Shown: positions 1 through 11,751 of the stretch, piece after piece
How positions within the stretch are numbered: position 1 is the stretch's first letter
Layout of the letters: every line of letters begins with the position of its first letter
Assembly: GCA_003988855.1 (NCBI GenBank)
Contig: QYAI01000059.1
Location: forward strand, 62,001 to 126,000
From: Arachnopeziza araneosa
Taxonomy: Eukaryota > Ascomycota > Leotiomycetes > Helotiales > Arachnopezizaceae
Direction of reading: 5' to 3'
DNA: 64,000 nt
Translations under genes and position numbers: made by a program
Notes under the pieces: generated by a model
Databases searched by the model: none
Seen by the model: the letters and a program-made list of their open reading frames with translations, nothing else
Told to the model about the DNA's origin: nothing

Positions 1-139
1 GCAAGCATTTACAAAAGCCTGTAGAAGTATATGGTTGAAGAAGCATATTTGTTCACAGTCTGTAATCTTACATATACTGATACTCAACAGATGAGTGCAG
101 TTGTTTTGATTATCGTAGCATACGGCAGATGAAACACAA

Positions 140-1794
140 TTAGCTAGCCCATCCTTTACTCATCTCGACGGCTTTTGTCCATCGATCAAACCGCTTGTCG
201 CTCTCCATTTTTGTGATCTTGGGGTTGAAAACCGTCCGACCCTCAGTGTTGACAGTCTTGATCTCTTCCATATCCTTCCACACCCCGACGGCCAGACCAG
301 CAGCAATAGCGGCTCCTAGCGCCGTTGTCTCATGCATGGCAGGCCGATGAACTGGAATCCCAATCAGGTCTGCTTGTGTCTGAATATTCTCTTAGTATCA
401 AATGACCCACAATTATGCTTCTAAAGCACTTACCTGCATAGTCAAGTCCGAATTGCACATGCCACCGTCCACCGCCAATTCAGTCAGAGCACGTTTGCTA
501 TCCTTCTCCATAGCATTTAAGATTGCCCTAGTTTGTAAACATGTAGCCTCCAATGTTGCTCGAGCTATGTGTCCCTGCTTGGTGAATGCAGTGATACCAA
601 ATATAGTGCCTCTTGCATCATCGATCCAGTAGGGGGCGAAGAGACCACTGAAGGCAGTCACGAAAGTACAACCGCCATTGTCCTCGACTGTCTCAGCGAG
701 CTGACTGATCTTGTACGAGGCATCAATGAAGCCCAAGTTATCTACTAAGAACTTGACGCTGGATCCAGCGACAGCAATACTGCCTTCAAGGGCGTACATG
801 ACTTTTCCGCCAAAGTCGTAGGCGACTGTTGACAATAATCCGTGTGTGGATATTATAGGCTCAGGACCAACGTTATAGAGAAGGAAACATCCTGTACCGT
901 ATGTGTTCTTTGCCATGCCAGGACTGAAGGCTTTCTGACCAACTAAGGCCGCTGATTGGTCTCCGAGACAGCCAGTGATCGGGATGCCACTGAGAATGGT
1001 TGATGCCAAGGATCCATATGCTGTCTCGTCTGAAGACGGTACTATTTTTGGGAGATTGAGCTTCGCTTCATCAAGGCGAAAGAAATCTATCAACGATTTG
1101 TCGTATTTAAGAGTGTGCAGGTTCATGAACATGGTTCGCGAGGCATTAGTAGGGTCTGAGACGAAGATGTTGCGCTTTGGACCGCCATTAAGTTTATAGA
1201 TAAGCCAACTGTCGACGGTACCAAAAGCGAGGACGCCTTTTTCATAGGCATCCTTAACTTCTTTCACATTCTCGATAAGCCAGAGCAGCTTCCCAACTGA
1301 TGGATATGTTGACAAAGGAAGCCCGCAGAGATCCTGCAGCTTGTCGGAGCCAAGTCGTTCTTTCAGGTTCCGAATCAAGCCTTGCGTCCGTGTATCTGTC
1401 CATACAATGGCATTGTAGAGTGGCTCGCCCGTTTCATTGTTCCACACCACGGTTGTCTCGCGTTGGTTGGTAATGCCGACAGTCTTGATGTTCCCAGCAG
1501 AATGACCTTGCTGCTCAAAGTCTGCCACGGCTGCATCAATGCATTTCTCAACTGAAGAAACAAGCTCAAGAGGGTCATGCTCGTGCCAGCTGTTCTGAGT
1601 TAGTCATGTATCTTTGTAATTTCTCAATAAGTTAATGAGCAAACTCACCCAGGCTGGGGGTATATCTGCTTGAACTCAAGCTGATGAGAAGCGACCGGCT
1701 TGCCCTCTTTATTAAAGATGAGGAAGCGAGAGCTAGTGGTACCTTGATCAATTGAACCGACAAAGGATTCAACGGTTCTCTCTAAGCTACCCAT
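140..1794 (-). CDS. GUT1: Glycerol kinase
   Basis: This enzyme phosphorylates glycerol to glycerol 3-phosphate with ATP, the first step of glycerol catabolism. Three exons on the minus strand (1794-1649, 1589-434, 379-140) give 513 residues, the usual family length. Visible FGGY-kinase motifs are the N-terminal SIDQGTTSSRFLIFN, then TNQRETTVVW, GCLGDQSAALVG in the middle, and AVDGGMCNSDL with the C-terminal GIPVHRP block. The introns (59 and 54 nt) have GTGAGT and GTAAGT donors and keep phase. The start is the first Met of a short leader just before the ATP-binding motif. It is divergent from an aquaglyceroporin gene 1.4 kb away, which suggests joint uptake and phosphorylation of glycerol. 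The call is firm. Confidence 0.96.
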
Positions 1795-3210
1795 GGTGGA
1801 ATGTTCAGGTGGTCAATTCTCGGGCAGCGATGATAGACGTTCGGCACAAGAGGTACTTCTGTCACTTTGTAGAATTGTAGTATGAGTTATCAATCGAGAA
1901 AGGAACACGGATAAGCAATATCTCTTAAATACGGGCCAGAAACTAGCCACTCTTCAACTTGCTAGACCACATTACCGGATTCTGTTCACTCGACAGGATC
2001 CACATCAGACTTGGGGAATACCTGGGGCCCCATCTGGACCTGATTGCGGAGTAAATCATTGTGTTCAGAGTAAACTCATGCCTCGTGCTTGCGGATTGAT
2101 TTACAGCGCTTTCCGACAGTCACTTCAGCTAGGATGTGTCGGAATTTAGTCCCCGTAGGCGTCCGCTAAGACTTTCCCCAACTTGTGGATCTCATCGAAA
2201 ATTCAGAGCCCGAGAGAATGCCAAGGCCGACACTAGTGGCAATTGATACGGGAAAGGGGGGCTTGAGCGGCTCTGAATGCGGCGTCCTGCATACGCGGTT
2301 GACATCCAGCTGAGTTACTGATACCACAACGTGTTGCGTACAGGCTTGTCCAATCAGTCGAATAAAATACAAAATCCTTTTACTTCAGACTGAGTTTCAA
2401 GAAAGAAAATCAACGCCAATCTTAATCGCAGTGGTCTTCTCGCTTCTCGACTTCCTCCCACCTTCATAACAGGCAGAAAACGTGACTATCGCCAAAAATT
2501 AATAAAAAAATTTGGTTTAAGAGTGCTAAACACTGATAAGAACACAATTTAGAAATGCATCTAGCAAGCTGTGTCACAGCACGTTCATCTGCCTTTCACG
2601 TAAATTGTCTCCACCCTACAATCTTTAACAGCTACTACCGGCCATATCCGATTGACCAGCTCGTCCTCTTCCCGTCCTTTCTTATTGGCCAAGACAGTCT
2701 GGAAGTCAATAACATTCTGGGTCGATCTCGTATAGGTAAGGCCGAGCCGAGTAGGAAAATCACGTCTCGAGTCTTGGTTTTCCGGAAATGCAACAGCCCA
2801 CATTCCCGCCGTTTTGGTCACCTAAAAGAGGAGCAATAGAGCAATGCTACCAACCCCTCTTGTGGGGATTCGGCAGGTTCGGATTATCTAGACGCCACGC
2901 GGAAAAGTTGCTAAATGATACTCCGCTGGAAAGGCCCCTCTGGCTCGCCGCGGGTCCTAATGGGGAGAACAATAGAATTTTGTCCCTGTCATGGGGTACA
3001 TCCTTGAGCCATTCCAGAGAGAAGAAAGAAGACTTGGGGAAGACTTGGGGAAGAGCTGGGGAATGGGGGCAAGATGTCAAACTTTAGTTTCGTCATAGTT
3101 GTTTCCAGCATTGTGGCTATTTAGAGACTATCTTCTCCCTCAAAAGATCCGAGCAGGTTTCTATTCTATAACAACTCCACTCCAGATATATAATCACAAT
3201 ACCTGGTTCA
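1795..3210. promoter_or_regulatory. Divergent promoter region between glycerol kinase and aquaglyceroporin
   Basis: This 1.4-kb non-coding stretch separates two divergent start codons. At 3031-3069 there is a short tandem array of an 11-nt unit, GACTTGGGGAA, repeated twice, then a variant with CTGGGG, then a G5 run. G4 boxes of this kind resemble fungal carbon-catabolite (SYGGRG) or stress (AGGGG/CCCCT) elements; CCCCT also occurs near 2851 and 2935. A TATA-like run lies just before the aquaporin ATG. A regulatory role is inferred. Confidence 0.5.
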
Positions 3211-4396
3211 ATGTCTACCCCATCCACAGAAGCATCATCCCAATCTGGAGAAGTCTATCATGTTGACCACTTCACGGTTACCACATCAGAGAAATACGGT
3301 CCCAACAATGTCGTCCCTCGACTTCCTCAAGCTGAGCATGGCCCTCTCATAGATAGTCCGGAAAAGGACAACATCGCAGCCCATCCTGAAACTCAATGGA
3401 GCAAGATTCGGAAGTTCTGCCGAGAGCCTCTTTCCGAGTTCTTTGGTGTCTTCGTCATGATCCTTTTCGGAGACGGTGTCGTTGCTCAGGTCGTACTCAG
3501 TAGTCACAAAAATGGAGACTACCAGTCCATTAACTGGAGTTGGGGGTAGGTGCCATGGCTTCTATTCTTGTGAGGACATGATACTAATATGTTATGCTAC
3601 TTCAGCATCGGAGTTATGTTAGGTGTATACTGCTCTGGTATATCGGGAGCTCATCTCAATCCTGCCGTTACTCTTGCCAACTGTGTTTATCGCAAGTTTC
3701 CATGGCGCAAATTCCCCATATATGCACTTGCGCAAACTCTAGGTGCCATGTGCGCGGCAGCTGTTGTCTATGCAAACTACAAATCTGCCATTGATGTATT
3801 CGAGGGTGGTATTAACGTCCGTACTGTAGGACTCAATACTTCTACAGCCGGCATCTTCTGCACCTACCCAGCGGCGTTCCTAACCAAGACAGGCCAATTC
3901 TTTTCTGAGTTTATCGCCAGTTCCATTCTCATGTTTGTCATCTACGCCCTCAAAGACGATAATAATATTGGGGCTGGCAATCTAACACCCTTGATGCTTC
4001 TATTCCTTATTTTTGGCTTGGGATCTTGCTTTGGCTGGGAAACAGGATATGCTATGAATCTATCTAGAGACTTTGGACCTCGTTTGATAACGTATTTCCT
4101 TGGATATGGTCATGAAGTGTGGGCCGCCGGTGGCTATTACTTCTGGGTATGTCTAATAGTTATTTACTCTTTATGATCTTACGAGGACCGATAAATTGAT
4201 TGGAAATTCTAACTATTTTCAATAGGTCCCAATAGTAGCTCCATTTCTCGGTACATGCTTCGGAGGCTTTCTTTACGACGTCTTTCTCTTTACTGGCGAG
4301 AGCCCTATCAACACCCCGTGGATGGGCTTCAAGCGTCTAATCCAACCCACGCCTGCGGTATGGTCCAATACGAGATCAGTAAACCAAATGGTTTGA
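3211..4396 (+). CDS. Aquaglyceroporin (MIP family) with atypical second NPA box
   Basis: This is a channel of the major intrinsic protein family, expected to pass glycerol and/or water across the plasma membrane. Exons 3211-3545, 3606-4146 and 4226-4396 give 348 residues. A soluble N-terminal tail of about 65 residues precedes six hydrophobic segments. The first half-helix box is canonical (SGAHLNPAVTL). The second reads MNLSRDFGPR, so NPA is replaced by NLS, while the following Arg-Asp typical of glycerol facilitators is kept. Yeast Fps1 also has altered boxes (NPS and NLA), so this fits an Fps1-like or related fungal aquaglyceroporin. Divergence from glycerol kinase supports glycerol as substrate. 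The family call is firm; substrate and gating are inferred. Confidence 0.93.
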
Positions 4397-5270
4397 TTCT
4401 ATCTCAGGCTTTGGCACAGGAATCGCGACGCACAATGACAGTAAAGGAATTACTCGACCAGGTCAATGAGAGTGTACTCATCTACTCTGAACCTCACTAC
4501 ATATATCTCTAAATAGCTCTCACAGCAGTAATGCTATTTGGAAAGAAAGTTTGATACGTTATGTCGATATGATACTGTTTGCAAAATTCTTCGTAACTAT
4601 CGCGTGAAAATGAATCTTTGTAGAAATATTCACAGCTCTAAAAATATGATATATACTATTGCCCATGCCATTAAGTGTGGTTCAACTAATAATTATACAT
4701 AGTTGTACAGCCATAATGATGGATGAGCCTGATGATCGGCAAAAGCAGGCCAAAAGGAGGCAATCTTTCCCTGAGGTTATCAGCATGCCCTAGTTATCAG
4801 CTCCTTTCGGCCGCAACTTGATTCTAGAACAGAACGAAGACCTCATTTCCTTGAATTCATTTTATTTTCAGTACGTGAAAGGTAGAGCAATTGGCTATTG
4901 ACATCCATATGTTCCAGAGTATTTGGATCATTTATCAAATCCATAATCGAGAAACATGAACGAGTCTCTAACAATCGACGACCTGTCCGGAGACAGAGCG
5001 GGAATACCTTTTGCCGAGGTAGCGGGGCGAGGAGAAAAGTGATTTCAAATGGACTGAAAATATGGGCCGAGATTAGCAGAATTGTACCAGGACGTCAGCA
5101 ACAGCAAAGACCTCGTACATACGCCAAGCCTTTAGCGGCTAGTGTCTCTTCTGTAATCTACACGCGAGTCATGAGATTATGTCAAAGTGCATCAAAAAAA
5201 TTTACCGATTTTTAGCGGAGATTTATTTCCTGTGTTTCCGGTGGTCGTTCTGGATCACGTTGTGAGCCTG
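4397..5270. other. Intergenic, no gene recognised
   Basis: This is the 3' flank of the aquaglyceroporin and the upstream flank of the next regulator. A short plus-strand open frame at 4898-5215 has no recognisable domain and no splice context, so I do not call it. Confidence 0.5.
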
Positions 5271-5330
5271 GATTCCCCAAGGTTTGGCTTCCCCTGAATT
5301 TTAGCTTCCCCTCAATCTTTAACTCCCCGC
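5271..5330. repeat. Imperfect 17-bp tandem array of CCCC boxes
   Basis: CCCC cores begin at 5275, 5291, 5308 and 5325, a spacing of 16-17 bp. The middle copies share the longer unit GCTTCCCCT followed by an AATTTTA/AATCTTTA stretch. The array lies about 120-175 bp before the start codon of the Zn2Cys6 gene, so it may be a binding array for a C4/G4-recognising factor. Function is inferred from position only. Confidence 0.6.
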
Positions 5331-5450
5331 ATTCTGACAACACTCATATCTCATTTTCCTTATCAATTGAATTTCTTCTACTGCTTATCGATCTTGACCA
5401 GATGTTTCGGTAAACTTAATATTTTGTCGAGTCGTCTACCCTGCGATTGA

Positions 5451-7698
5451 ATGACCATGCAGCTCTCACCAGCGTCTCAATTCGGGGATGGCAGTGTTAC
5501 TACAGCTCAAGCTTCTCACTTCTCTAGCAACGAAAGTAGTAGCGAAGAAGAGAGTGGTATAAGGCCGCATCGAGAAGGTTCAGATGTGAGAAAAAAAGCG
5601 GCCTTGATGTCGTAAATAGCCCTCTTCTTCTCTCTATGTATTATATCATTGGTCATCACTAAAGCTGTATCTAGATGTGAGTTATGCAAAGCGAGAAAGG
5701 TGAAGTGCGATCGGAGGGAGCCTATGTGTGGCAGGTGCAGTCGTATTGATGGCGTCTGCAAATATCGGCAGAAGAAGAAGCCTGGGCTCCGCGCTGGTTT
5801 TGGCCAGGAGCTGGAAGGCAAAATAAATCGTCTGGAGGCCATGATGAAAGTAATCGGCCGCCGTGTTGAGGATCACATCTTTCTTGACCATGAAGAGTCG
5901 AATCGTCAGCGACCGGACCTGACACCAGGTGAGAGGCAGGATTCTCCGCTATGTACTCCTCCTATCATCATTCATGAGGTGCAACTCGGATCGGAAACGT
6001 CAATCCCCATGGATGAGGCGAAAGAGTACCGAAAAGCACTTGATACTATGTCAGTACAAGCCATGCTTGGCGTCACTGAACGAGAGAGTCATGCACAGCC
6101 AGAGCTTCCTGTGCTCAATGTATCGTGTGATTATCTCCAACGAACACCAAGGCTAGATTTGCCGCCGCACGACTTATTGTTCTCTCTTGTGGATTTATAC
6201 TTCAAGCATGTGAATACATGGTCACCAATTCTAGATCGCCAGGTGACCGTGGACACGCTGTTTGCCTCGTCTGGCCCAGAAGAGCCGGATTATATTCTCC
6301 TACATGCTATCATTGTGACCTCACTCCGCTTCTCTACCGATCACCGTCTAACCTCTGATCTACGACAGCAGTATCACCAGGCGTCCAAGGAGAAGGTTTT
6401 GCTTTACGCGCTAGAAAATCCTAATAAACGAGCACTACAAGCTCTGCTGATAGTGGCATTGGATGTGTTAGGGTCGTCTGATAGTGCTCAAGGCTGGACC
6501 CTGCTGTCATTAATGACTCGAAACCTCCTGCAACTGGGTCTTGGGGTTGGAAAAGGTGTCAGCTCTGAATCCTTCGGAGCTCTGCAGGCTTTTATGTCGC
6601 CGCGGCCCGGTTCGTGGATTGAAAATGAGGAAGAGCGACGCCTTGTTTGGATGATTTACGTACTTGATCGTTACAGTACGGTAGCCACCACATGCGATTT
6701 CAGGTTAGATGAAAAAGAGGTGAATCGGCCGCTGCCATGTCGCTACGACCTCTTCTCCAAGAACGAGCCAGTTGAAACGCGATCCTTTCGTTGGCCAGAG
6801 CAATCAGAGACCACCGTAGATAGGCCAGAGAACTTGGGAAGCTTCTCATATCATTGCGAAGTTCTACGCATCCTCAGTCGGATCCATCGCTTCCTGCAGC
6901 AGCCAATCGATGTCGGCTCGCTTGCCGATGTTGAGCAGTGGCAATCTTCACACCAACAACTAGATCGAGAGTTGAAGGATTGGTTATGTAACCTCCCGAA
7001 TGGTTATGATAAGATATCTCAACTCTGTCATTCCGATCCAACCAGTAAAATATCTAACTGGATTGTCCTTCACGCCGCCATTGTCACCACGGTCATACGG
7101 CTTCATTCCCCAGCGGCGTATCCAACTGTCCATTCAAATATATTTACCGCCTCCTACAGTGCCGTGCAACGATGTCTGGCCGCAGTTCAAAGCTTGCGTG
7201 AGATTGTTCAAGACGTTGTTGAAACAAATATGCTGGATCTCCTTGGGCCGCCCTTTGCATTTTCTCTCTGGGTTTCAGCCCGACTTTTACTGGTCCATGC
7301 TTCAACCACTGATGGCGAACCCGATCCAATCATCATCTTCTTTATCTCCATTCTTGCCCGGATGGGCCAGCATTGGGGTGTGGCGCAGGGTTATGCCGAG
7401 ATGCTGACTCGTATGATGCAAGAATACCAGAGTTACAACCAGGTTAGTGGGTCGTCTAACGTGTTCGCCAATATGCGCAGGTAAGAATATCAATTAATCA
7501 AATTGGGGATAGACTCACTCAGCAACTTTTAGGCAAGCATACGACCTAAGTGCTGAAATATCACGTTATTCCAGATCGAACCCGAGCCCAGTCTCCAACC
7601 GAGCACTGACGTCGAACGAACTCGACAATTTTATGGTCTTTGACTTTTTCAACTACCCACGGGTTCCGACGACGATCAATGTAGTTAGAGTTTTATAA
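5451..7698 (+). CDS. Zn(II)2Cys6 transcription factor with fungal-specific middle domain
   Basis: This is a nuclear DNA-binding regulator of unknown target. Exons 5451-5611, 5675-7480 and 7533-7698 give 710 residues. The zinc cluster spans about residues 54-82 (CELCKARKVKCD then CGRCSRIDGVC, spacing 2-6-6-2-6), followed by a basic linker and a probable short coiled coil (EGKINRLEAMMKVIGR). The middle is a fungal-specific transcription factor domain, with the family-typical block EEERRLVWMIYVLDRYS. The first exon is acidic and Ser-rich and is joined by a 63-nt intron with a CACTAAA branch point. An alternative start at 5649, without exon 1, would also retain the cluster. The last intron (52 nt) gives a C-terminus ending near 7698. 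No target can be named. Confidence 0.87.
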
Positions 7699-9517
7699 AA
7701 GCCAAAATGCGATCGAATCAAATACTCCGGCTTCAAGGACCATATGATTTTGTGCTTTAAACCAAGGCTCGGACCTTCTTTATGAAGACTCTTGTTCATA
7801 CGTCATTGTTTTCTATTATATGTCAACTTTGAGTTATCTTATCTTACTATCCTCCAAAGTGTTTGCAGTATTGGTGCCTTAGAGAAATATTATTCCACCA
7901 TAGAGGTAGCGGGGTCGTATCAGCGAGACAAAACAGAATAGCACGCATCTCCTGGGTATGTTCCAGTTTCCACGAGACCTAGGCTAGTATAACACCCTAT
8001 GTAGGAGGTCAACTTTTGCAGTCTCTGCTCCTCGCATATTGTTATAAGAGAATCCAAGATGAAATTAAAAGAAGAAAGTTGCCAAGTAGATGATTTTGAG
8101 AAGATTAAGGTCGCACTAATTATAAGATCTCGAGACATCGAAATAGTTAAAAGGATAGGACAGGCATGTGTTTCAACCAGTGACAAAAACTTTCTCTTCA
8201 TGCGAAGAACTTTGTGCGAGTTATTCAACAGAACCAGTCCTATTCCCTAAATAAACGAAAGATCTGATCGAGGTTTTGAGGAACTACTTAACTTGTATCA
8301 ATTTGAAATGTCATCTGAAGGACTCTTTTGGCTGTTCAAGAATCTGAAGGGAAGCAGCCTGAAGAGATTGGGTGGCGCATTGACTTGCGTCGGAGATCAG
8401 ACAGATCGCATCGATTGAGTTGGTGATCACTGGCTTGATCCTTGAGGGCATTCTCCACTCGATAACGAATTGGATGTTTAGCGGTTGATGAATAGAACAC
8501 AGTGAGAGCTCCACTCGAGGATTTAGAGATGGGTTTTGCTTCCACTCCAGAGATGGAAATGATGGGGTAAATCGCTTGAATGCACAAGGTTGATGGCGCC
8601 ACTCCAACGTTCCATCTCCCCTCCCAAAGCATTGTCAGTCTCACCATTCTTGCGAAGCGGCGACCTCTCGCACCGTATTACATACTCCAGGCTCAAGATC
8701 CCATGCTTAGGATGGATGGAAGACGTTCAGCAAGGGCATGCCGAGAACCGGTAACCGAGCCGCCCTGCAACGCCCTGCAACGCCCTGCCTGCCAATCTCC
8801 CCTCGTCGTCGACTGTCAGTGACGGCTATTATGCTTTGAAATAGGTACCACATGGCACCACCCCGCCTTGATTCCATGTCTTCGCGCATATGTCATTCCA
8901 ATCTTAAAGTCTATCCTCGCACACCATCTTTTGGCTGAAAAGAAGTACCATGAGCCACGAAATAAGTGTATTGATATCACAGTAACCAGCCTGTCCAACT
9001 TCGCAACGGCCTAAGCTGCCACGATATGCCAAGGAAATAATCGATGCGGCTCATTTTGCGTCTGCTCGTCGAGACAGACTTGGGACGATCGTGATCCGGA
9101 TATAAGGATCTTACCCGTCCGGGTAAACCAAGATTCCCCTCCCTCTATTCCCCCACAACCTCTTATTCGACAACGGAAGAACGTTTCGCCTTTGGCACCA
9201 AACGGCCTGGATAAATCTGCAGGAACTGTGCTCAAATAATATACTTTTCCAATTTCCAAAATTTAGTGCGTTGGCTAAGTTGTCCGGACCCAGCGGACCT
9301 CCTGCCATGACGAGGATAGGCCAATTATCAGTGGTGAAAGAGTCCAGTCAATTGGATTCTATCTCGACCTGCGCCGGGTAAATTTGTCGCGGGACCAGGT
9401 CCCATAGATCTAGTTTCAACCCCAGACTCTCTATATGAGGGGAAATATATGTAAAGACAATTTATAAAAGTCAGAGAATAGTCTGACGTCTAAAGGCAGG
9501 TCGCCGAGTTTTCCACC
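7699..9517. other. Intergenic, no gene recognised
   Basis: Only short open frames of about 60-100 codons occur here, on both strands, without domains or convincing splice signals. A small triplicate of CCCTGCAACG-type units lies near 8761-8793. A TATA-like run (TTTATAAAAG) lies near 9460, about 55 bp before the carboxylesterase start. Confidence 0.5.
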
Positions 9518-11639
9518 ATGTTTCCCAAGGTTCTTCAATGGTTGGCGTTGAGCTTATCATTTTCTCTTTCAATTGCCTCTACTATTGTGTCTAATTCAAA
9601 AACCTCCATCACTTTGTTGTACCAGAACAATCTCAATGCAACAGACGATGCCAACCACATCGGGTTTCTTTTGCTAGACGTTCTGAGCCAAACAGATGCC
9701 ACAGCAGCCTGTACAGCATTAGGAGAACAACTGCTCACAAAGTCAATAATCGCATCGAATCAGGAAGATATTGCGCAAGCACTGTCGTACGTGGCATACT
9801 CTCAGCAAGCCTTACCGCAACAGCTCTACTACGTGCAAGGAGGAGTGGTTGAGTATACAGCATCAACAAACTCCCTCAGCTACGTCCAGTTCAGCTACAA
9901 TGGCTTCAAGTTGCCAGTCCTGTGCACGCAATCAAGCACTGAGAGCCAGCCTGGGACTTCATTCGCTTCTCCTACGAACCAGATCCAGATCTCCTCCGGT
10001 GGCAACACGATTGTTGGATACAGGAATCTCAAGTCGTTCCGCTTCTTAGGCATTCCTTATGCAGACCAACCCAATCGATTCGAATATTCATCCGAGTATT
10101 CACATACCCGTCAGACGATTAATGCGACATCATATGGTTCGCAATGCGCTCAGTCTGGGTCTGGGAGTGAGAATTGTTTGTTCTTGAACATCCAGACACC
10201 GTATATCCCCAAATACGGAGACAAAAGTTCTCTTCGACCAGTCATGTTTTGGATTCACGGTGGCGGATTTACTGGAGGATCCGGGGCCGATCCTCTCAGT
10301 GATGGCGGAAATTTGGCATCCAGAGAAGATATTGTGACAGTCACCATTAACTATCGACTGTCAACATTGGGCTTCCTTTCGATTCCTGGTACAGACATCA
10401 AGGGCAACTTTGGCATTGGGGACCAAATCACAGCGCTTCAGGTGAGTTAATGCCGAATTTTATATCTACTTTCTAACTTCAGAATAGTGGACAATCAACC
10501 ACATCGCCGACTTTGGTGGTGACCCAAAGCAGATCACTATCAATGGCGAATCAGCTGGCGCTGGCTCTGTTCGGACTCTTCTTGGCTCCCCACCCGCAAT
10601 TGGGAAATACCAGGGTGCGATTTCTATGTCCAACCTTGGTGGAGGTGTAGATCTTGGTATCTCTGGAGATTATGCCACAACCTACAGCACATATTACACA
10701 CCAGCCGGATCTTATGCTGTAGCTGGCCAACAGATCTTTTCCGAAGCAAACTGCACCCAGTCTTCCCTCGGCGCTCAGATCGACTGCCTCAAGGCAGTAA
10801 ATGCATACACGCTTGTAGGCCTAAGCACCGTGGCTCGCTATGTTGTTGAAGATGGTCATTTCGTCACCACCACTGAACTCAATGTCAAAGCTCGCAATGC
10901 AGGCACTGCACACATCCCCGTGATCTTTGGCAACGTTGCCAATGATGGTGCTTCCTTCTCAACATACCCTACCAAACCGGTGACCAGCCTCCTTGCGGGT
11001 ATTGAAGCCTCCCTGGGCATCTCGGCCGATTATGCACAGTCCATCATCTCCTCTGGCCTGTTCCCTGAGTACGTCACCGGCAACACCACTCTCGACGCCT
11101 TCAACGTGTCCCAGCGCGTTGCGACCGACATCCAATTCCTGTGCATCGATCAAGCCACCATGTACGCTGCCTCGCAATCCCTCGCCTTCAGCTCAAGCTA
11201 CTACTACCAGATGCAACGCTCCATCGCCGGATACGATCCCAACAACCTCGGCGGCCCACCAGCCACGCCCGGCTACCCCCACGGCAATCCCAACCTGCCC
11301 TACTTCAAACTCCACGGCTCCGACATGCCGTGGATGTTTGGAAATCTCCAGCCGCTGCGGGACGCTGATGATCTGTACAGCATCCAGCTCGTGGCGGGTT
11401 ACTTTGCAGAGTTCGTCAAATCAGGACAGCCGAATCCACCTCTGGCTTACTTGCAAGCGAGAGGGTATAACACAACCATCGCAGCAGTTCAGGAAACGGG
11501 TCCCTGGGAGCAGGTCACCGGCACGGCGGGTCCGATCAAGTTGTTGGATTATCCCGCGTACTCGAGCCCATTTCTCGAAGTACCGCAGTGCGCGTTCTTG
11601 AATTATAGCCTGAGTTATTACTTGGACGGTGGGATCTAA
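9518..11639 (+). CDS. Secreted type-B carboxylesterase/lipase
   Basis: This is an alpha/beta-hydrolase of the type-B carboxylesterase family, predicted to be secreted. Two exons (9518-10441, 10488-11639) give 691 residues. A hydrophobic signal peptide (MFPKVLQWLALSLSFSLS) leads a Ser/Thr/Gln-rich N-terminal extension of about 140 residues that I cannot assign. The catalytic domain follows, with the oxyanion block IHGGGFTGGS near residue 247, the nucleophile in GESAGAGS near residue 327, a probable acid region around NVANDG, and the catalytic His in LHGSDMPWMFG near residue 583. The 46-nt intron ends at AATAG, just before the conserved WTINHIADFGGDP. Several N-glycosylation sequons fit secretion. 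The substrate is unknown. Confidence 0.94.
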
Positions 11640-11751
11640 GACATTCATAATCAAAAATGGGTCGGTTGCATATATATATATACATATGTAATAGTATTTA
11701 CTTGTCCTCCGCTTGAGGGGGCGCTAATGGTCGTGATTGCAGCTCCTGTTC

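Noticed and set aside
4255..4512. Plus-strand open frame over the aquaglyceroporin 3' end
   Set aside because: It is a shifted reading of the last aquaglyceroporin exon, which ends at 4396.
8041..8250. 63-codon Lys/Glu-rich open frame
   Set aside because: Too short, with no domain, splice signals or neighbours to support it.
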